Notes under the pieces: generated by a model | What the model was told of the DNA's origin: nothing | What the model saw: only the letters and a program-made list of their open reading frames with translations | Databases searched by the model: none | Program-made: the position numbers and the translations under genes | Assembly (NCBI GenBank): GCA_031257115.1 | Contig: JAIRPF010000023.1 | Location: forward strand, 1-43,078 | Origin: Accumulibacter sp. | Lineage (GTDB): Bacteria > Pseudomonadota > Gammaproteobacteria > Burkholderiales > Rhodocyclaceae | Direction of reading: 5' to 3' | Length of the DNA stretch: 43,078 bases | Shown: positions 31,666-39,020 of the stretch, piece after piece | Numbering within the stretch: position 1 is the first letter of the stretch | Layout of the letters: each line of letters starts with the position of its first letter

Positions 31666-32340
31666 TTACGGGAAACGCAGGAGGCCGGCCGCCGCTTCGG
31701 GCGTGCAGGCCGGCGGAATGACGCCGATGAGCGGCGCTTCGATGCGTTCGCGCAGCGCCGCCAGGTTTTCCTCCCAGCGCGTCATGGCCGGATCGATGCG
31801 GTTGGCGATCCAGCCGGCCAGCGGCAGGTCGCGCGCGGCGATGGCCTGGCGCGTGAGCAGGGCGTGATTGATGCAGCCCGGGCGCATACCGACGACCAGG
31901 ATGACGGGCAATCCCAGCCGCCGGGCGAGATCGGCGGCGTCGACGCCGGGGCCGAGCGGCACATGGAAGCCGCCGACGCCTTCCACCAGAACGGCGTCGC
32001 TCGATGCCCGCAGACGATCGAACGCCGTGGCGATGCGCTCGACGTCGATGACGGCCCCGGCCTCGGCGGCCGCGATGTGCGGAGCGATGGGCGGCGCGAA
32101 AAGATAGGGATTGACCAGTCCGCGCGGCGCTTCGGCGCTGGAAGCGGCGATCAGCCGTTCGACGTCTTCGTTCCTGCCATCCGCGTCCGTGCCGGCGGCG
32201 ACCGGCTTCATGCCGACGGCGCGATAGCCCCGCCGGCCCAGCGCCAGCAACAGCGCGCAAGTGGCGAAAGTCTTGCCGACTTCCGTATCGGTGCCGGTGA
32301 CAAACCAGGCCGGCGCGCCTGGATCGGGATTGTCGTTCAT
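31666..32340 (-). CDS. bioD: Dethiobiotin synthetase BioD
   Basis: A 224-residue ATP-dependent carboxylase that closes the ureido ring of dethiobiotin. P-loop FVTGTDTEVGKT (residues about 13-24), MKPVAAG with the Lys for diaminopelargonate, the stretch NPYLFAPPIAPHIAAAEAG, and the second motif LVEGVGGFHVPLG are all present. The ATG at 32340 gives the standard N-terminus; an upstream in-frame ATG at 32403 reads into repeats. bioA, bioB, bioC and bioF are not adjacent, so bioD stands alone here. Confidence 0.95.
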   Translation of the reverse strand: MNDNPDPGAPAWFVTGTDTEVGKTFATCALLLALGRRGYRAVGMKPVAAGTDADGRNEDVERLIAASSAEAPRGLVNPYLFAPPIAPHIAAAEAGAVIDVERIATAFDRLRASSDAVLVEGVGGFHVPLGPGVDAADLARRLGLPVILVVGMRPGCINHALLTRQAIAARDLPLAGWIANRIDPAMTRWEENLAALRERIEAPLIGVIPPACTPEAAAGLLRFP

Positions 32341-32375
32341 TTGCGATCTTTCATTTTGTGAATGCGGTCGGAAAG

Positions 32376-32465
32376 TTAACCACAACGGGCGCGACGGATA
32401 CAACGAAAATTTGGGAAAAAACGGTTAACCGCGAAGGACACGGAGGGCACGGAGAAAATCCTCGA
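32376..32465. repeat. Family A repeats before the 32.4-kb fragment
   Basis: ttaaccacaacgggcgcgac (32376 onward) and ttaaccgcgaaggacacgga (32425 onward), then gcacggagaaaatcctcgaa. The repeat runs directly into the reading frame of the next feature, suggesting that it marks the break point where the 5' part of that gene was lost. Confidence 0.65.
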
Positions 32466-32475
32466 AAGCGCCGGG

Positions 32476-32790
32476 GTGTCGATCATGCCGCGCGAGGTGA
32501 CGCACCTGTTCGCCGAAGAGCGAAAACCCGGCAAGGCGGCGGCCCGCGAGTGGGTCCATGCCCTGCCGGAACGGCTGGCGAAGCCCGACGCGGTGATCTA
32601 CGAATCGACGCCGGGAAACGAAGCCTTGCACTACGTGTGGAAGGATGAGGGGCGCTACGTGCGCGTCGTGGTGCGGCACAACTTCAACCTGAAGCACAAG
32701 GCGTTCACCAACGCCGTGCGCTCGGCGCAAATCGTCGACAGGGACAATCTGGAAGGGAAGTTTTTCAGTGTGCTGGATGGATCGCTGTGA
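32476..32790 (+). CDS. Fragment of a possible phage-type nuclease-domain protein
   Basis: An open frame of 104 codons from the ATG at 32476, also open about 10 codons further upstream: VTHLFAEERKPGKAAAREWV, then AVIYESTPGNEALHYVWKDE, RYVRVVVRHNFNLKHKAFTN and AVRSAQIVDRDNLEGKFFSV. The ending 'NAVRSA ... LDG' resembles C-terminal nuclease (PBECR-like, RelE/EndoU-type fold) domains found at the end of Mu-like phage head proteins. That match is from memory and is weak. It lacks a clear ribosome binding site and follows a repeat, so it is probably the 3' remnant of a larger gene. A diverged copy of its tip follows at 32988. Confidence 0.45.
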   Translation: MSIMPREVTHLFAEERKPGKAAAREWVHALPERLAKPDAVIYESTPGNEALHYVWKDEGRYVRVVVRHNFNLKHKAFTNAVRSAQIVDRDNLEGKFFSVLDGSL

Positions 32791-33253
32791 CCGGCAAGGC
32801 GAGACGCCCTCCTGGTCTAAGCCAGGCTCCCCCGCATAACCGCCAGGCCCGCAAAGGCCCCACGATATTCGACAACGCTTTTCCGAACCCTCTCGCCGGT
32901 CACAGCGAGTCTACTATAAGCCAGAAAACCTGGTGGAATGTCCAAAACCTTCACAAAACGCCTGCAAGCGATTTTTTTATTTTCAAAAACGCCGTGCGTG
33001 GCGGACAAATGGTCGACGGTTCAAACTTGCAAGGGCCGTATCTTCATCTCATTGATGGGACGCTGTAACCGGCGGGCGGGACGCCCTCCTGGTCGAGGCC
33101 AGGCTCCCCCGCATGACCGTGCGGCTTTCGCCGAACAGTATCAGCCGACGCTTTTCCTGATCCTCTCGCCGGTGACAGCGTGTTCAATATAAGCCAAAAA
33201 CCCCGAAATATCCAAAACCTCCACAAAACGTCTACAAGCGATTTTTATTTTTG
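32710..33253 (+). repeat. Diverged tandem duplication, period 278 bp
   Basis: Copy 1 (32710-32987) and copy 2 (32988-33253) both begin aacgccgtgcg. Each then holds about 27 codons ending in a stop (TGA 32788; TAA 33066), then gacgccctcctggtc with a CCTGG/CCAGG stem, gccaggctcccccgcat, ctctcgccggt, and finally aaaacgyctrcaagcgattttt. The two peptides (NAVRSAQIVDRDNLEG and NAVRGGQMVDGSNLQG) are homologous. The noncoding blocks are at least as well conserved as the coding part. Confidence 0.8.
32985..33068 (+). pseudogene. Second, truncated copy of the fragment's C-terminal tip
   Basis: Twenty-seven codons, KNAVRGGQMVDGSNLQGPYL then HLIDGTL and a stop, match the last 27 residues of the preceding fragment at 13 positions. 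There is no start codon or upstream domain of its own, only the 3' flank of copy 1. It is either the remnant of a second paralogous gene or a displaced C-terminal cassette. Confidence 0.6.
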
Positions 33254-33881
33254 GCTGCCCCGGCGTGGGGCTATTCCAAAAAAAGCAATGCGTGTTTTTT
33301 AACGCAATGGCGTGGCCTTTTCGGTCTGTTTGTGCGGCGGGGCGTCATGAACCGCGTTTCGCGGCGCTCCCCTTTTTCCGGCGAATACTAAAACCTTTAG
33401 CTGACGTTTCCGGCGCGCCCCGGCATTCTGTCCGGCATGAACCACGCCGCGCTTTAATCCACCCAAAGTCGAATTCAGGATGGCGGATGGGATGCCGATG
33501 ATTTCCCGGATTCCGGCGGCTTTGCCGGCGCGGGATTTTCCGTTTCCTGTTTCTCCGGCTCCGGTTTCTTTGGGAGCGGGACATTTTTCGTTTGGGGGTG
33601 TCCTGGATAAGGTCAAACGCCGAGCCATTTTCGCAAGCTAGTCAGTCGCCGCTTTGGCGAGCCGTCGTTGAACCTGAATTTGGCTTGCCACGAAGCCGAC
33701 GGCACCTTGTAACCATCCGCCATCCCAACGTCCGGACGGCTTCAAATATAAAGGAAGGGGCGCTCACGCGCGCCCAAAGCCGCTTGGCTGACGGGGCGAA
33801 GACCTTTATTCTGGTTCTAAGTGGCCTTCGCCGCCGATTTTGCCGTTTTATACCCCCGACCCAGCTACAAAACCGTTACGT
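33254..33881. other. Gene-free stretch downstream of frdD
   Basis: I see no gene I can support. A minus-strand frame of 109 codons (33299-33628) has no recognisable domain and a Lys/Arg/Ala-rich composition. The composition is less GC-rich than the neighbouring genes, which suggests degraded foreign DNA continuous with the duplicated fragment to the left. No obvious intrinsic terminator for the frd operon was seen. Confidence 0.4.
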
Positions 33882-34247
33882 TCAGAATCCAAGACCGAGC
33901 AATGCCACGGCGGCGATCACGGTCACGACCGCCGCCACGCCGTAGGTCAGCAGCTTCGAGCCGATTCCCTGGTGAATGCCGACCTCGTGCAGCGAATGGA
34001 AGATGCGGTGCCCGGCATGCCAGATGAAAAGGAAGACCGCCACGAAGATGAAGCCCTTGCCGATGAAATTCTGGGCAAATGCCAGCATTTTCGGATAGCT
34101 CATCGCGTCGGCGGGGAGCAGCAGGCCGAGCGGGACGGCGATGCCGGTGATGAATACCATGATCGGCCCGAACAGGGCGGCCATCATGCCTCCGGCACCG
34201 AACAACAGCCAGAAGATAGGGGCATTGGAGCGTTTACGAGTTTTCAT
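33882..34247 (-). CDS. frdD: Fumarate reductase membrane subunit D
   Basis: A 121-residue membrane anchor with three hydrophobic helices: PIFWLLFGAGGMMAALFGPI, FITGIAVPLGLLL and the FIFVAVFLFIWHAGHRIFHS region plus a last one near LLTYGVAAVVTVIAAVALL. Its length and the APIFWLLFGAGGM start match E. coli-type FrdD (119 residues). The start ATG overlaps the frdC stop (ATGA). With FrdC it binds menaquinol or another quinol near the iron-sulfur subunit; no heme is expected in this class. Last gene of the frd operon. Confidence 0.93.
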   Translation of the reverse strand: MKTRKRSNAPIFWLLFGAGGMMAALFGPIMVFITGIAVPLGLLLPADAMSYPKMLAFAQNFIGKGFIFVAVFLFIWHAGHRIFHSLHEVGIHQGIGSKLLTYGVAAVVTVIAAVALLGLGF

Positions 34248-34639
34248 GCTAACCCCCAGACGATGACGAACGAGACGACCGTCGCGCCGATGGCCGCTGC
34301 CCAGCCCCCGCGGACGATGAGTTCGGGTTCCACTTTCTTGCCGTTGAGCACCACGGGCGGCGTGGTCAGCGGGAAGAGCTTGAACCACGTGAAGGCGTGA
34401 TAGACGATGGCCGCCAGCAGCACCAGGTGGAAAATGATCGACAGCGGACTCTTCATGGCTTCCAGCCAGCCGTTCCAGGCCGCCTCGCCCTGGCTCAGGC
34501 GAACGAGGCCGAAGGTCAATACGATGGCGTAGGCGGCGACGAACAGGGCCGTGCCTTCATGAACCATGTATTCGACGTAGTACGGGTTCTTTTTCCACCA
34601 TCCGTCCATCGGGCGGACATAAGGACGACGCTTGCTCAC
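34244..34639 (-). CDS. frdC: Fumarate reductase membrane subunit C
   Basis: A 131-residue membrane anchor, the same length as E. coli FrdC. It starts SKRRPYVRPMDGWWKKNPYY and has the quinone-site region RYMVHEGTALF-type sequence (here EYMVHEGTALFVAAYAIVL), a second helix IIFHLVLLAAIVYHAFTW, FKLFPLTTPPVVLNGKKV and a third helix near the end. The start is a GTG at 34639, overlapping the frdB stop (GTGA) and preceded by AGGGGG. Separate FrdC and FrdD genes place this enzyme with the E. coli-type (diheme-free) quinol:fumarate reductases. Confidence 0.94.
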   Translation of the reverse strand: MSKRRPYVRPMDGWWKKNPYYVEYMVHEGTALFVAAYAIVLTFGLVRLSQGEAAWNGWLEAMKSPLSIIFHLVLLAAIVYHAFTWFKLFPLTTPPVVLNGKKVEPELIVRGGWAAAIGATVVSFVIVWGLA

Positions 34640-35388
34640 TTGGCACCCCCTTTCGGCGACAGGAAGCGCAGGAAGTAATCCTTCGCTGCGTTGATCTTGT
34701 TGATGTTGACCGCGTTGCCGGGATCGACTTTCTTCGGGCAGACCTCGGAGCAATAGCCGACGGCGCTACAGTTGTAGACGCCTTCCTCGGAGGCGGCAAG
34801 CTCCATGCGCTGCGTTTGGCCGCCGTCGCGCGAATCCATGTTGTAGCGATGCAGCAGGGCCAGCGCGCCCGGCCCGATGAAGTCGGGGTTGAGGCCGACC
34901 TGCGGGCAGGCCGCGTAGCACAGCGTGCAGTTGATGCAGGAGGTGAACTGGATGTATTCGGCGAACTGCGCGGGCGTCTGGATATGCTCGCCTTCCTCGA
35001 CGGTGCGGGGTTCCTTCGGAATGATGTAGGGCTGGATCGCTTCGAGCTTCTCGATGAAGCCCGATAGATCGACGACCATGTCCTTTTCGATCGGGAAGTT
35101 GGCCAGCGCCTCGACGGTGATGCGCTTCGGATAATAATCGCGGATGAAGGTCTCGCAGGCGAGTTTCGGAATGCCGTTGATCATCATGCCGCAACTGCCG
35201 CAGATGGCCATCCGGCAGGACCAGCGGAAGGTCAGCGAGCCGTCGAAATTATCCTTGACGTACTGCACACCCTGCAATACCGACATGTCGTCGGTGAAGG
35301 GCACCTTGTAGATTTCGGAACGCGGTTTCTCGTCCGACTCCGGAAGGTAGCGCAGGACCTCGATTTCAATGATTTTCTGTTCAGACAT
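34636..35388 (-). CDS. frdB: Fumarate reductase iron-sulfur subunit
   Basis: A 250-residue subunit that passes electrons from the membrane quinol site to FrdA. The [2Fe-2S] site is in SCRMAICGSCGMMINGIPKL followed by Cys. The [4Fe-4S] motif is CINCTLCYAACP. The [3Fe-4S] site is in CSAVGYCSEVCP. A short alanine/lysine tail ends the protein. The ATG at 35388 gives the standard start; it overlaps the end of frdA by 8 bases. Sequence around the clusters favours FrdB over SdhB, supported by the frdCD neighbours. Confidence 0.95.
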   Translation of the reverse strand: MSEQKIIEIEVLRYLPESDEKPRSEIYKVPFTDDMSVLQGVQYVKDNFDGSLTFRWSCRMAICGSCGMMINGIPKLACETFIRDYYPKRITVEALANFPIEKDMVVDLSGFIEKLEAIQPYIIPKEPRTVEEGEHIQTPAQFAEYIQFTSCINCTLCYAACPQVGLNPDFIGPGALALLHRYNMDSRDGGQTQRMELAASEEGVYNCSAVGYCSEVCPKKVDPGNAVNINKINAAKDYFLRFLSPKGGAK

Positions 35389-37183
35389 GGGATGCGTTCC
35401 TTTCCTGGTCTGCTTTTTCTCCGGCGGCGCCATAGACGCGGGCGGCCGGCGGGGACTTGGTGATCTTCACGTCGCCGTAATCGATACGCGGCGCGCCGTC
35501 CGGCACGTAATAGGCTTCCGAATGCTTCAGGAAATTGACGTCGTCGCGCCGGGTGTAAGCGCCGTCGGGGCCATCCAGACGCTGGTGCGCCCCACGCGAT
35601 TCCTTGCGGCAGATCGCCGAGTGGACGACCGACTGCGCCACGTCGAGCTGATAGTCGACCTCGATGGCGTACAGCCAGTCGGTGTTCCAGACGCTGGTCT
35701 TGTCGTCGAGGTTGATGTTCTTGAAACGCTCGCGCAGCTCGGCCAGCTTGTCGCAGGTTTGCTGCATCGTCTCTTCGAGGCGATAGATGCCGCAACCTTC
35801 CTCCATGCTCCTGACCATTTCCTTGCGGATGGCCGACACGCGCTCCGTGCCGCCGGTCTTCGTCTTCAGAGCGAGGACGCGCTCCTCGGCCGCCTGGGCC
35901 TGCTTGAGCAGGCTGGCCGAATTGCCCGGCGCGACGGACTTGGCGCGGGCCGCCGCTTCGTCGCCCGCCACCTTGCCGAACACGACCAGCTCGGTCAGCG
36001 AATTCGACCCCAGGCGGTTGGCGCCGTGGATGCCCACGCTGGCGCATTCGCCGATGGCGTACAGGCCCGGCAGCGAGGTTTCGCACTTGCCGTCGACCTT
36101 GATGCCGCCCATCGTGTAGTGGATGCACGGCCGCACCGGGATCGGCTCCTTGGCCGGATCGATGCCCATGAAGGTCTCGGCCATTTCGTAGATCAGCGGC
36201 AGGCGCTCGTGCAGATAGGCTTCGCCGAGGTGGCGCAGATCGAGGTAGACGACCGACCCCAGCACCGGGTGCTCGATCGTGCGGCCCTTCTGCTGTTCGT
36301 ACCAGAACGCCTGGCTCAGGCGGTCGCGCGGGCCGAGTTCCATGTATTTGTTCTTCGGCTTGTCCTGCAAGGGGCCGAGGCCGTAATCCTGCAAATAGCG
36401 GTAGCCGTCCTTGTTGACCAGATAGCCGCCTTCGCCGCGGCAAGCCTCGGTGAACAGCAGGCCGGTGATCGGCATGCAGGTCGGGTGGTACTGCATGAAT
36501 TCCATGTCGCGCAAGGCCACGCCGTGCCGGAAGGCGAGCGCCATGCCGTCGCCGGTGACGATGCCGCCCAGCGTGCTTTCGCGGAACACCCGCCCGGCGC
36601 CGCCGGTGGCGAGGATCACCGACTTGCCTTCGATCATGGTGAATTCGCCGGTCGCCATCTCGATGGCGACGACGCCCTGGCAGCGGCCATCCTCTTCGAG
36701 CAGGTCGATGCAGAAATATTCGTCGAAGCGTTTGATCGAGGGGAATTGGATCGAAGTCTGGAACAGCGTGTGCAGGATGTGGAAGCCCGACTTGTCGGCG
36801 GCGAACCAGGTGCGCTGGATCTTCATGCCGCCGAACGGACGCACGTTGACGTGGCCGTCGGCCGTGCGGCTCCAGGGACAGCCCCAGTGTTCGAGACGGG
36901 TCAGCTCGATCGGCGCCTGCTCGACGAAATACTCGACGACGTCCTGTTCGCACAGCCAGTCGCCGCCGCCGACGGTGTCATGAAAATGATAATCGAGGCT
37001 GTCGTCCGGGCGCTTGATGCCCGCCGCGCCGCCTTCCGCCGACACGGTGTGGCTGCGCATCGGATAGACCTTCGAAACCAGCGCGATTTTCAACGAAGGG
37101 TCGGATTCGGCGACCGCGATGGCCGCGCGCAGACCCGCTCCGCCCCCCCCCACGATGACTACATCTGCCTTATAGATTTCCAC
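35381..37183 (-). CDS. frdA: Fumarate reductase flavoprotein subunit
   Basis: A 600-residue FAD subunit (E. coli FrdA is 602). The FAD motif VVIVGGGGAGLRAAIA is at residues 8-23, and the histidine for covalent FAD attachment is His45 in MRSHTVSAEGGAAG. The active-site stretch includes LLFTEACRGEGGYLVNKDGY, and GECASVGIHGANRLGSNSLT is the conserved C-terminal FAD part. Reaction: fumarate plus quinol to succinate, in anaerobic respiration or mixed fermentation. The start is a GTG at 37183 with AAGGA 7 bases upstream; a frame upstream to 37411 has no homology. First gene of frdABCD. Confidence 0.95.
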   Translation of the reverse strand: MEIYKADVVIVGGGGAGLRAAIAVAESDPSLKIALVSKVYPMRSHTVSAEGGAAGIKRPDDSLDYHFHDTVGGGDWLCEQDVVEYFVEQAPIELTRLEHWGCPWSRTADGHVNVRPFGGMKIQRTWFAADKSGFHILHTLFQTSIQFPSIKRFDEYFCIDLLEEDGRCQGVVAIEMATGEFTMIEGKSVILATGGAGRVFRESTLGGIVTGDGMALAFRHGVALRDMEFMQYHPTCMPITGLLFTEACRGEGGYLVNKDGYRYLQDYGLGPLQDKPKNKYMELGPRDRLSQAFWYEQQKGRTIEHPVLGSVVYLDLRHLGEAYLHERLPLIYEMAETFMGIDPAKEPIPVRPCIHYTMGGIKVDGKCETSLPGLYAIGECASVGIHGANRLGSNSLTELVVFGKVAGDEAAARAKSVAPGNSASLLKQAQAAEERVLALKTKTGGTERVSAIRKEMVRSMEEGCGIYRLEETMQQTCDKLAELRERFKNINLDDKTSVWNTDWLYAIEVDYQLDVAQSVVHSAICRKESRGAHQRLDGPDGAYTRRDDVNFLKHSEAYYVPDGAPRIDYGDVKITKSPPAARVYGAAGEKADQERNASHV

Positions 37184-37283
37184 GCCCAATCCTTTCTCGC
37201 TCAACGCGAACTTTGCCGCGGCCGGCGCGAATGGCCCGCCCGGAATACACGCCAACGGTACTTTGAAGCCAGAAGCGGATGCG

Positions 37284-37312
37284 ATTATGGCGTGTTTTCC
37301 ACCGGGCGGCAA
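37284..37312 (-). promoter_or_regulatory. Candidate sigma-70 promoter of frdABCD
   Basis: On the minus strand TTGCCG (37312-37307) and CATAAT (37289-37284) are 17 bases apart, about 100 bases upstream of the frdA start. No clear FNR half-site pair was found around it, though one would be expected for an anaerobic operon. Confidence 0.45.
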
Positions 37313-37410
37313 CCTGTGATCGCCGGTATCGGCCAGACTGTGATTTTCCGGAGCCTGACGGCCGGAAAGAGGCGCGCCGGCGCCGCTTCGCGCGCAGCGC
37401 TGCCAAGCCA

Positions 37411-37800
37411 AACCTCCCTCAGGAGGGAAGTGTCGCGCCGAAAGCGTGACGAAGAGAGTTGGGCGGTGGGATCATCAAACGCGGATGAACAGGGAAACCG
37501 GCCATTTCTTTGATCGCCGGAATCCAGCTCGTTCGTCGAACATTCGTGTCTGGAAATTCAAGCGTCCGACTCCTTCCGTCGCGCGCTATCGCGCGAGCCA
37601 CCTCCCTCAAGAGAGAGGTTTTTGGAGATTCTTCGTGCGGCGTCGCGTGCCGGAAAGTACGCGACGGATTCCCGCGTTCGCGGAGATGACGGGGAAGCGG
37701 AATCGTCATCGCTCGAATTGAAAACGCGCCAAAAATTTCCGCCTTTTGTCGCGCCCGTCGTGGTTGATCGCTTTTCGTTTCCGTTTTTCGCCTTGCCGGC
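37411..37800. repeat. Repeat-filled gap upstream of frdA (families A, B, C)
   Basis: Family C copies in opposite orientation (37411-37466 and 37565-37618), a family B hairpin (gattcccgcgttcgcgg near 37671) and a family A unit (cgcgcccgtcgtggttgatc near 37748). No gene is supported. Confidence 0.6.
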
Positions 37801-37812
37801 CGTCTTTCGCCC

Positions 37813-38628
37813 TCATCGGCACGGCTTGAGCATCACGAATTTCAGGCGTTCGTGTTCGTCGGGGCGCAGGGTGATCTGCTGGTACAGGATTTCCCCGCGC
37901 GCCGGGTGCCGGAATCGGCGCTCGCCGCCTTGGCGTTCGAGTACGTTGTGCCGCTTCCAGAAGCGGGCGAAATCGGCGCTCGCGGCCGTGAGTTCGTCGA
38001 TCAGGCGCGCCAGCGCCGGGTCATCGAGACTGTTGCGGCAGTCGGCGCGGAATTCGGCGGCGATGCGGCGGGCACGCGCTTCCCAGTCGACCAGAAAAAC
38101 CCGTGTACGCGGATCGAGAAAGACGAAGCGCAACAGGTTCGGCAGCGCCTCGCCGCCGTCGCGCGGAACGTCCAGCCAACCGGTGAACAACTCGGCGGCG
38201 GCGGCGTTCCAGCCGAGCATGTCCCAGTAGCGTCCCATCAGGTAGGCGGGGACGCCGACGTCGTCCAGCAGCGCGATCAGGAGCGGCGGCACGTCGTCGC
38301 TTTCGGATCGGTCGCCGGGTGCGCCGAGGGGATCGCGGCGGTCGGCGATTTCGAACAGATAGGCGCGCTCGCCGCGCGTCAGGCGCAGGTTGACGGCCAA
38401 GCGGTCGAGCGCGTCCGCCGAAACATTGATCTCGCGCTCCTGTTCGATCCAGGTGTACCACGTCGCGCTGATGCCGATGAGCTGGGCCATCTCCTCGCGG
38501 CGCAACCCGGCGGCGCGGCGGCGGACGCCGCCGGGAAAGCCGAAATCCTCCGGCCGGCTGCGGTCGCGGATGGCTTGCAAAAAGGCCGCGAGTTCCTTGC
38601 GGCGCGCGCTGGCGGCTTCGTTTTTCAT
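37813..38628 (-). CDS. XRE-type regulator with MmyB-like ligand domain
   Basis: A 271-residue regulator. The N-terminal helix-turn-helix (residues about 25-90) contains RRRAAGLRREEMAQLIGISA, then TWYTWIEQEREINVSADALD. The C-terminal domain (about 110-265) is the MmyB-like ligand-binding domain, with YLMGRYWDMLGWNAAAAELF, NLLRFVFLDPRTR and FARFWKRHNV ... RFRHPARGEI. AGGAG lies 6 bases before the ATG. Such regulators usually control an adjacent oxidoreductase gene; here the divergent genes are leuCD, 390 bases away. Ligand unknown. Confidence 0.88.
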   Translation of the reverse strand: MKNEAASARRKELAAFLQAIRDRSRPEDFGFPGGVRRRAAGLRREEMAQLIGISATWYTWIEQEREINVSADALDRLAVNLRLTRGERAYLFEIADRRDPLGAPGDRSESDDVPPLLIALLDDVGVPAYLMGRYWDMLGWNAAAAELFTGWLDVPRDGGEALPNLLRFVFLDPRTRVFLVDWEARARRIAAEFRADCRNSLDDPALARLIDELTAASADFARFWKRHNVLERQGGERRFRHPARGEILYQQITLRPDEHERLKFVMLKPCR

Positions 38629-38649
38629 GAAAACTCCTGATCGAAAATC

Positions 38650-38890
38650 GCGGATCGGCCACGACGGAAAGCGGAAACTTTAACCACGAATACGAAGTAC
38701 ACAAAAAGCAAAAATTTTCAAACAGTCAACCACAACGGCCACGGCGAACACGGCGAAAAACGAATGCGGGAAATCCCTTGATTTTTGCCCGGTTTTGGCT
38801 TTTCGCCGTGCTCATCGTGTTCGTCGTGGTTAAAAAGGTTTTCTCCGTGTCCTCCATGCCTTTCGCGGCCTAAAGTTTCTCGCCACGGTT
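38650..38890. repeat. Family A repeat cluster between the regulator and leuC
   Basis: Left arm units ttaaccacgaatacgaagta and gtcaaccacaacggccacgg; right arm units cgccgtgctcatcgtgttcg and tctccgtgtcctccatgcct. Together they make a long imperfect inverted repeat of 9-base units, the largest in the window. Confidence 0.7.
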
Positions 38891-38919
38891 GAAATCCCGG
38901 TTCTCATATTAGTCCGGAT

Positions 38920-38937
38920 ACCAGTATAAATACTGGT
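38920..38937. promoter_or_regulatory. Perfect 8+8 palindrome, candidate operator upstream of leuC
   Basis: ACCAGTAT, AA, ATACTGGT: a perfect 8-bp inverted repeat around a 2-base centre. It ends one base before the candidate leuC -35 element. The geometry suits a dimeric regulator. The divergent MmyB-type protein is one candidate; no known consensus is matched with confidence. Confidence 0.55.
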
Positions 38938-38938
38938 C

Positions 38939-38967
38939 TTGTCAGGGTATAGCGGCCTCGTTAAGAT
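38939..38967 (+). promoter_or_regulatory. Candidate sigma-70 promoter of leuCD
   Basis: TTGTCA (38939-38944) and TAAGAT (38962-38967) with a 17-base spacer, 54 bases upstream of the leuC start and immediately downstream of the palindrome. Confidence 0.5.
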
Positions 38968-39020
38968 CGCGCCCGTTCGCCGTGTTCGTTGGGCGGTGTT
39001 TTTGCGAGGAGGATGTGACG

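Noticed and set aside
33882-37183. Succinate dehydrogenase (sdhCDAB) instead of fumarate reductase
   Set aside because: The gene order is A-B-C-D, the membrane subunits match FrdC (131 residues) and FrdD, and no heme-ligating SdhC pattern is seen.
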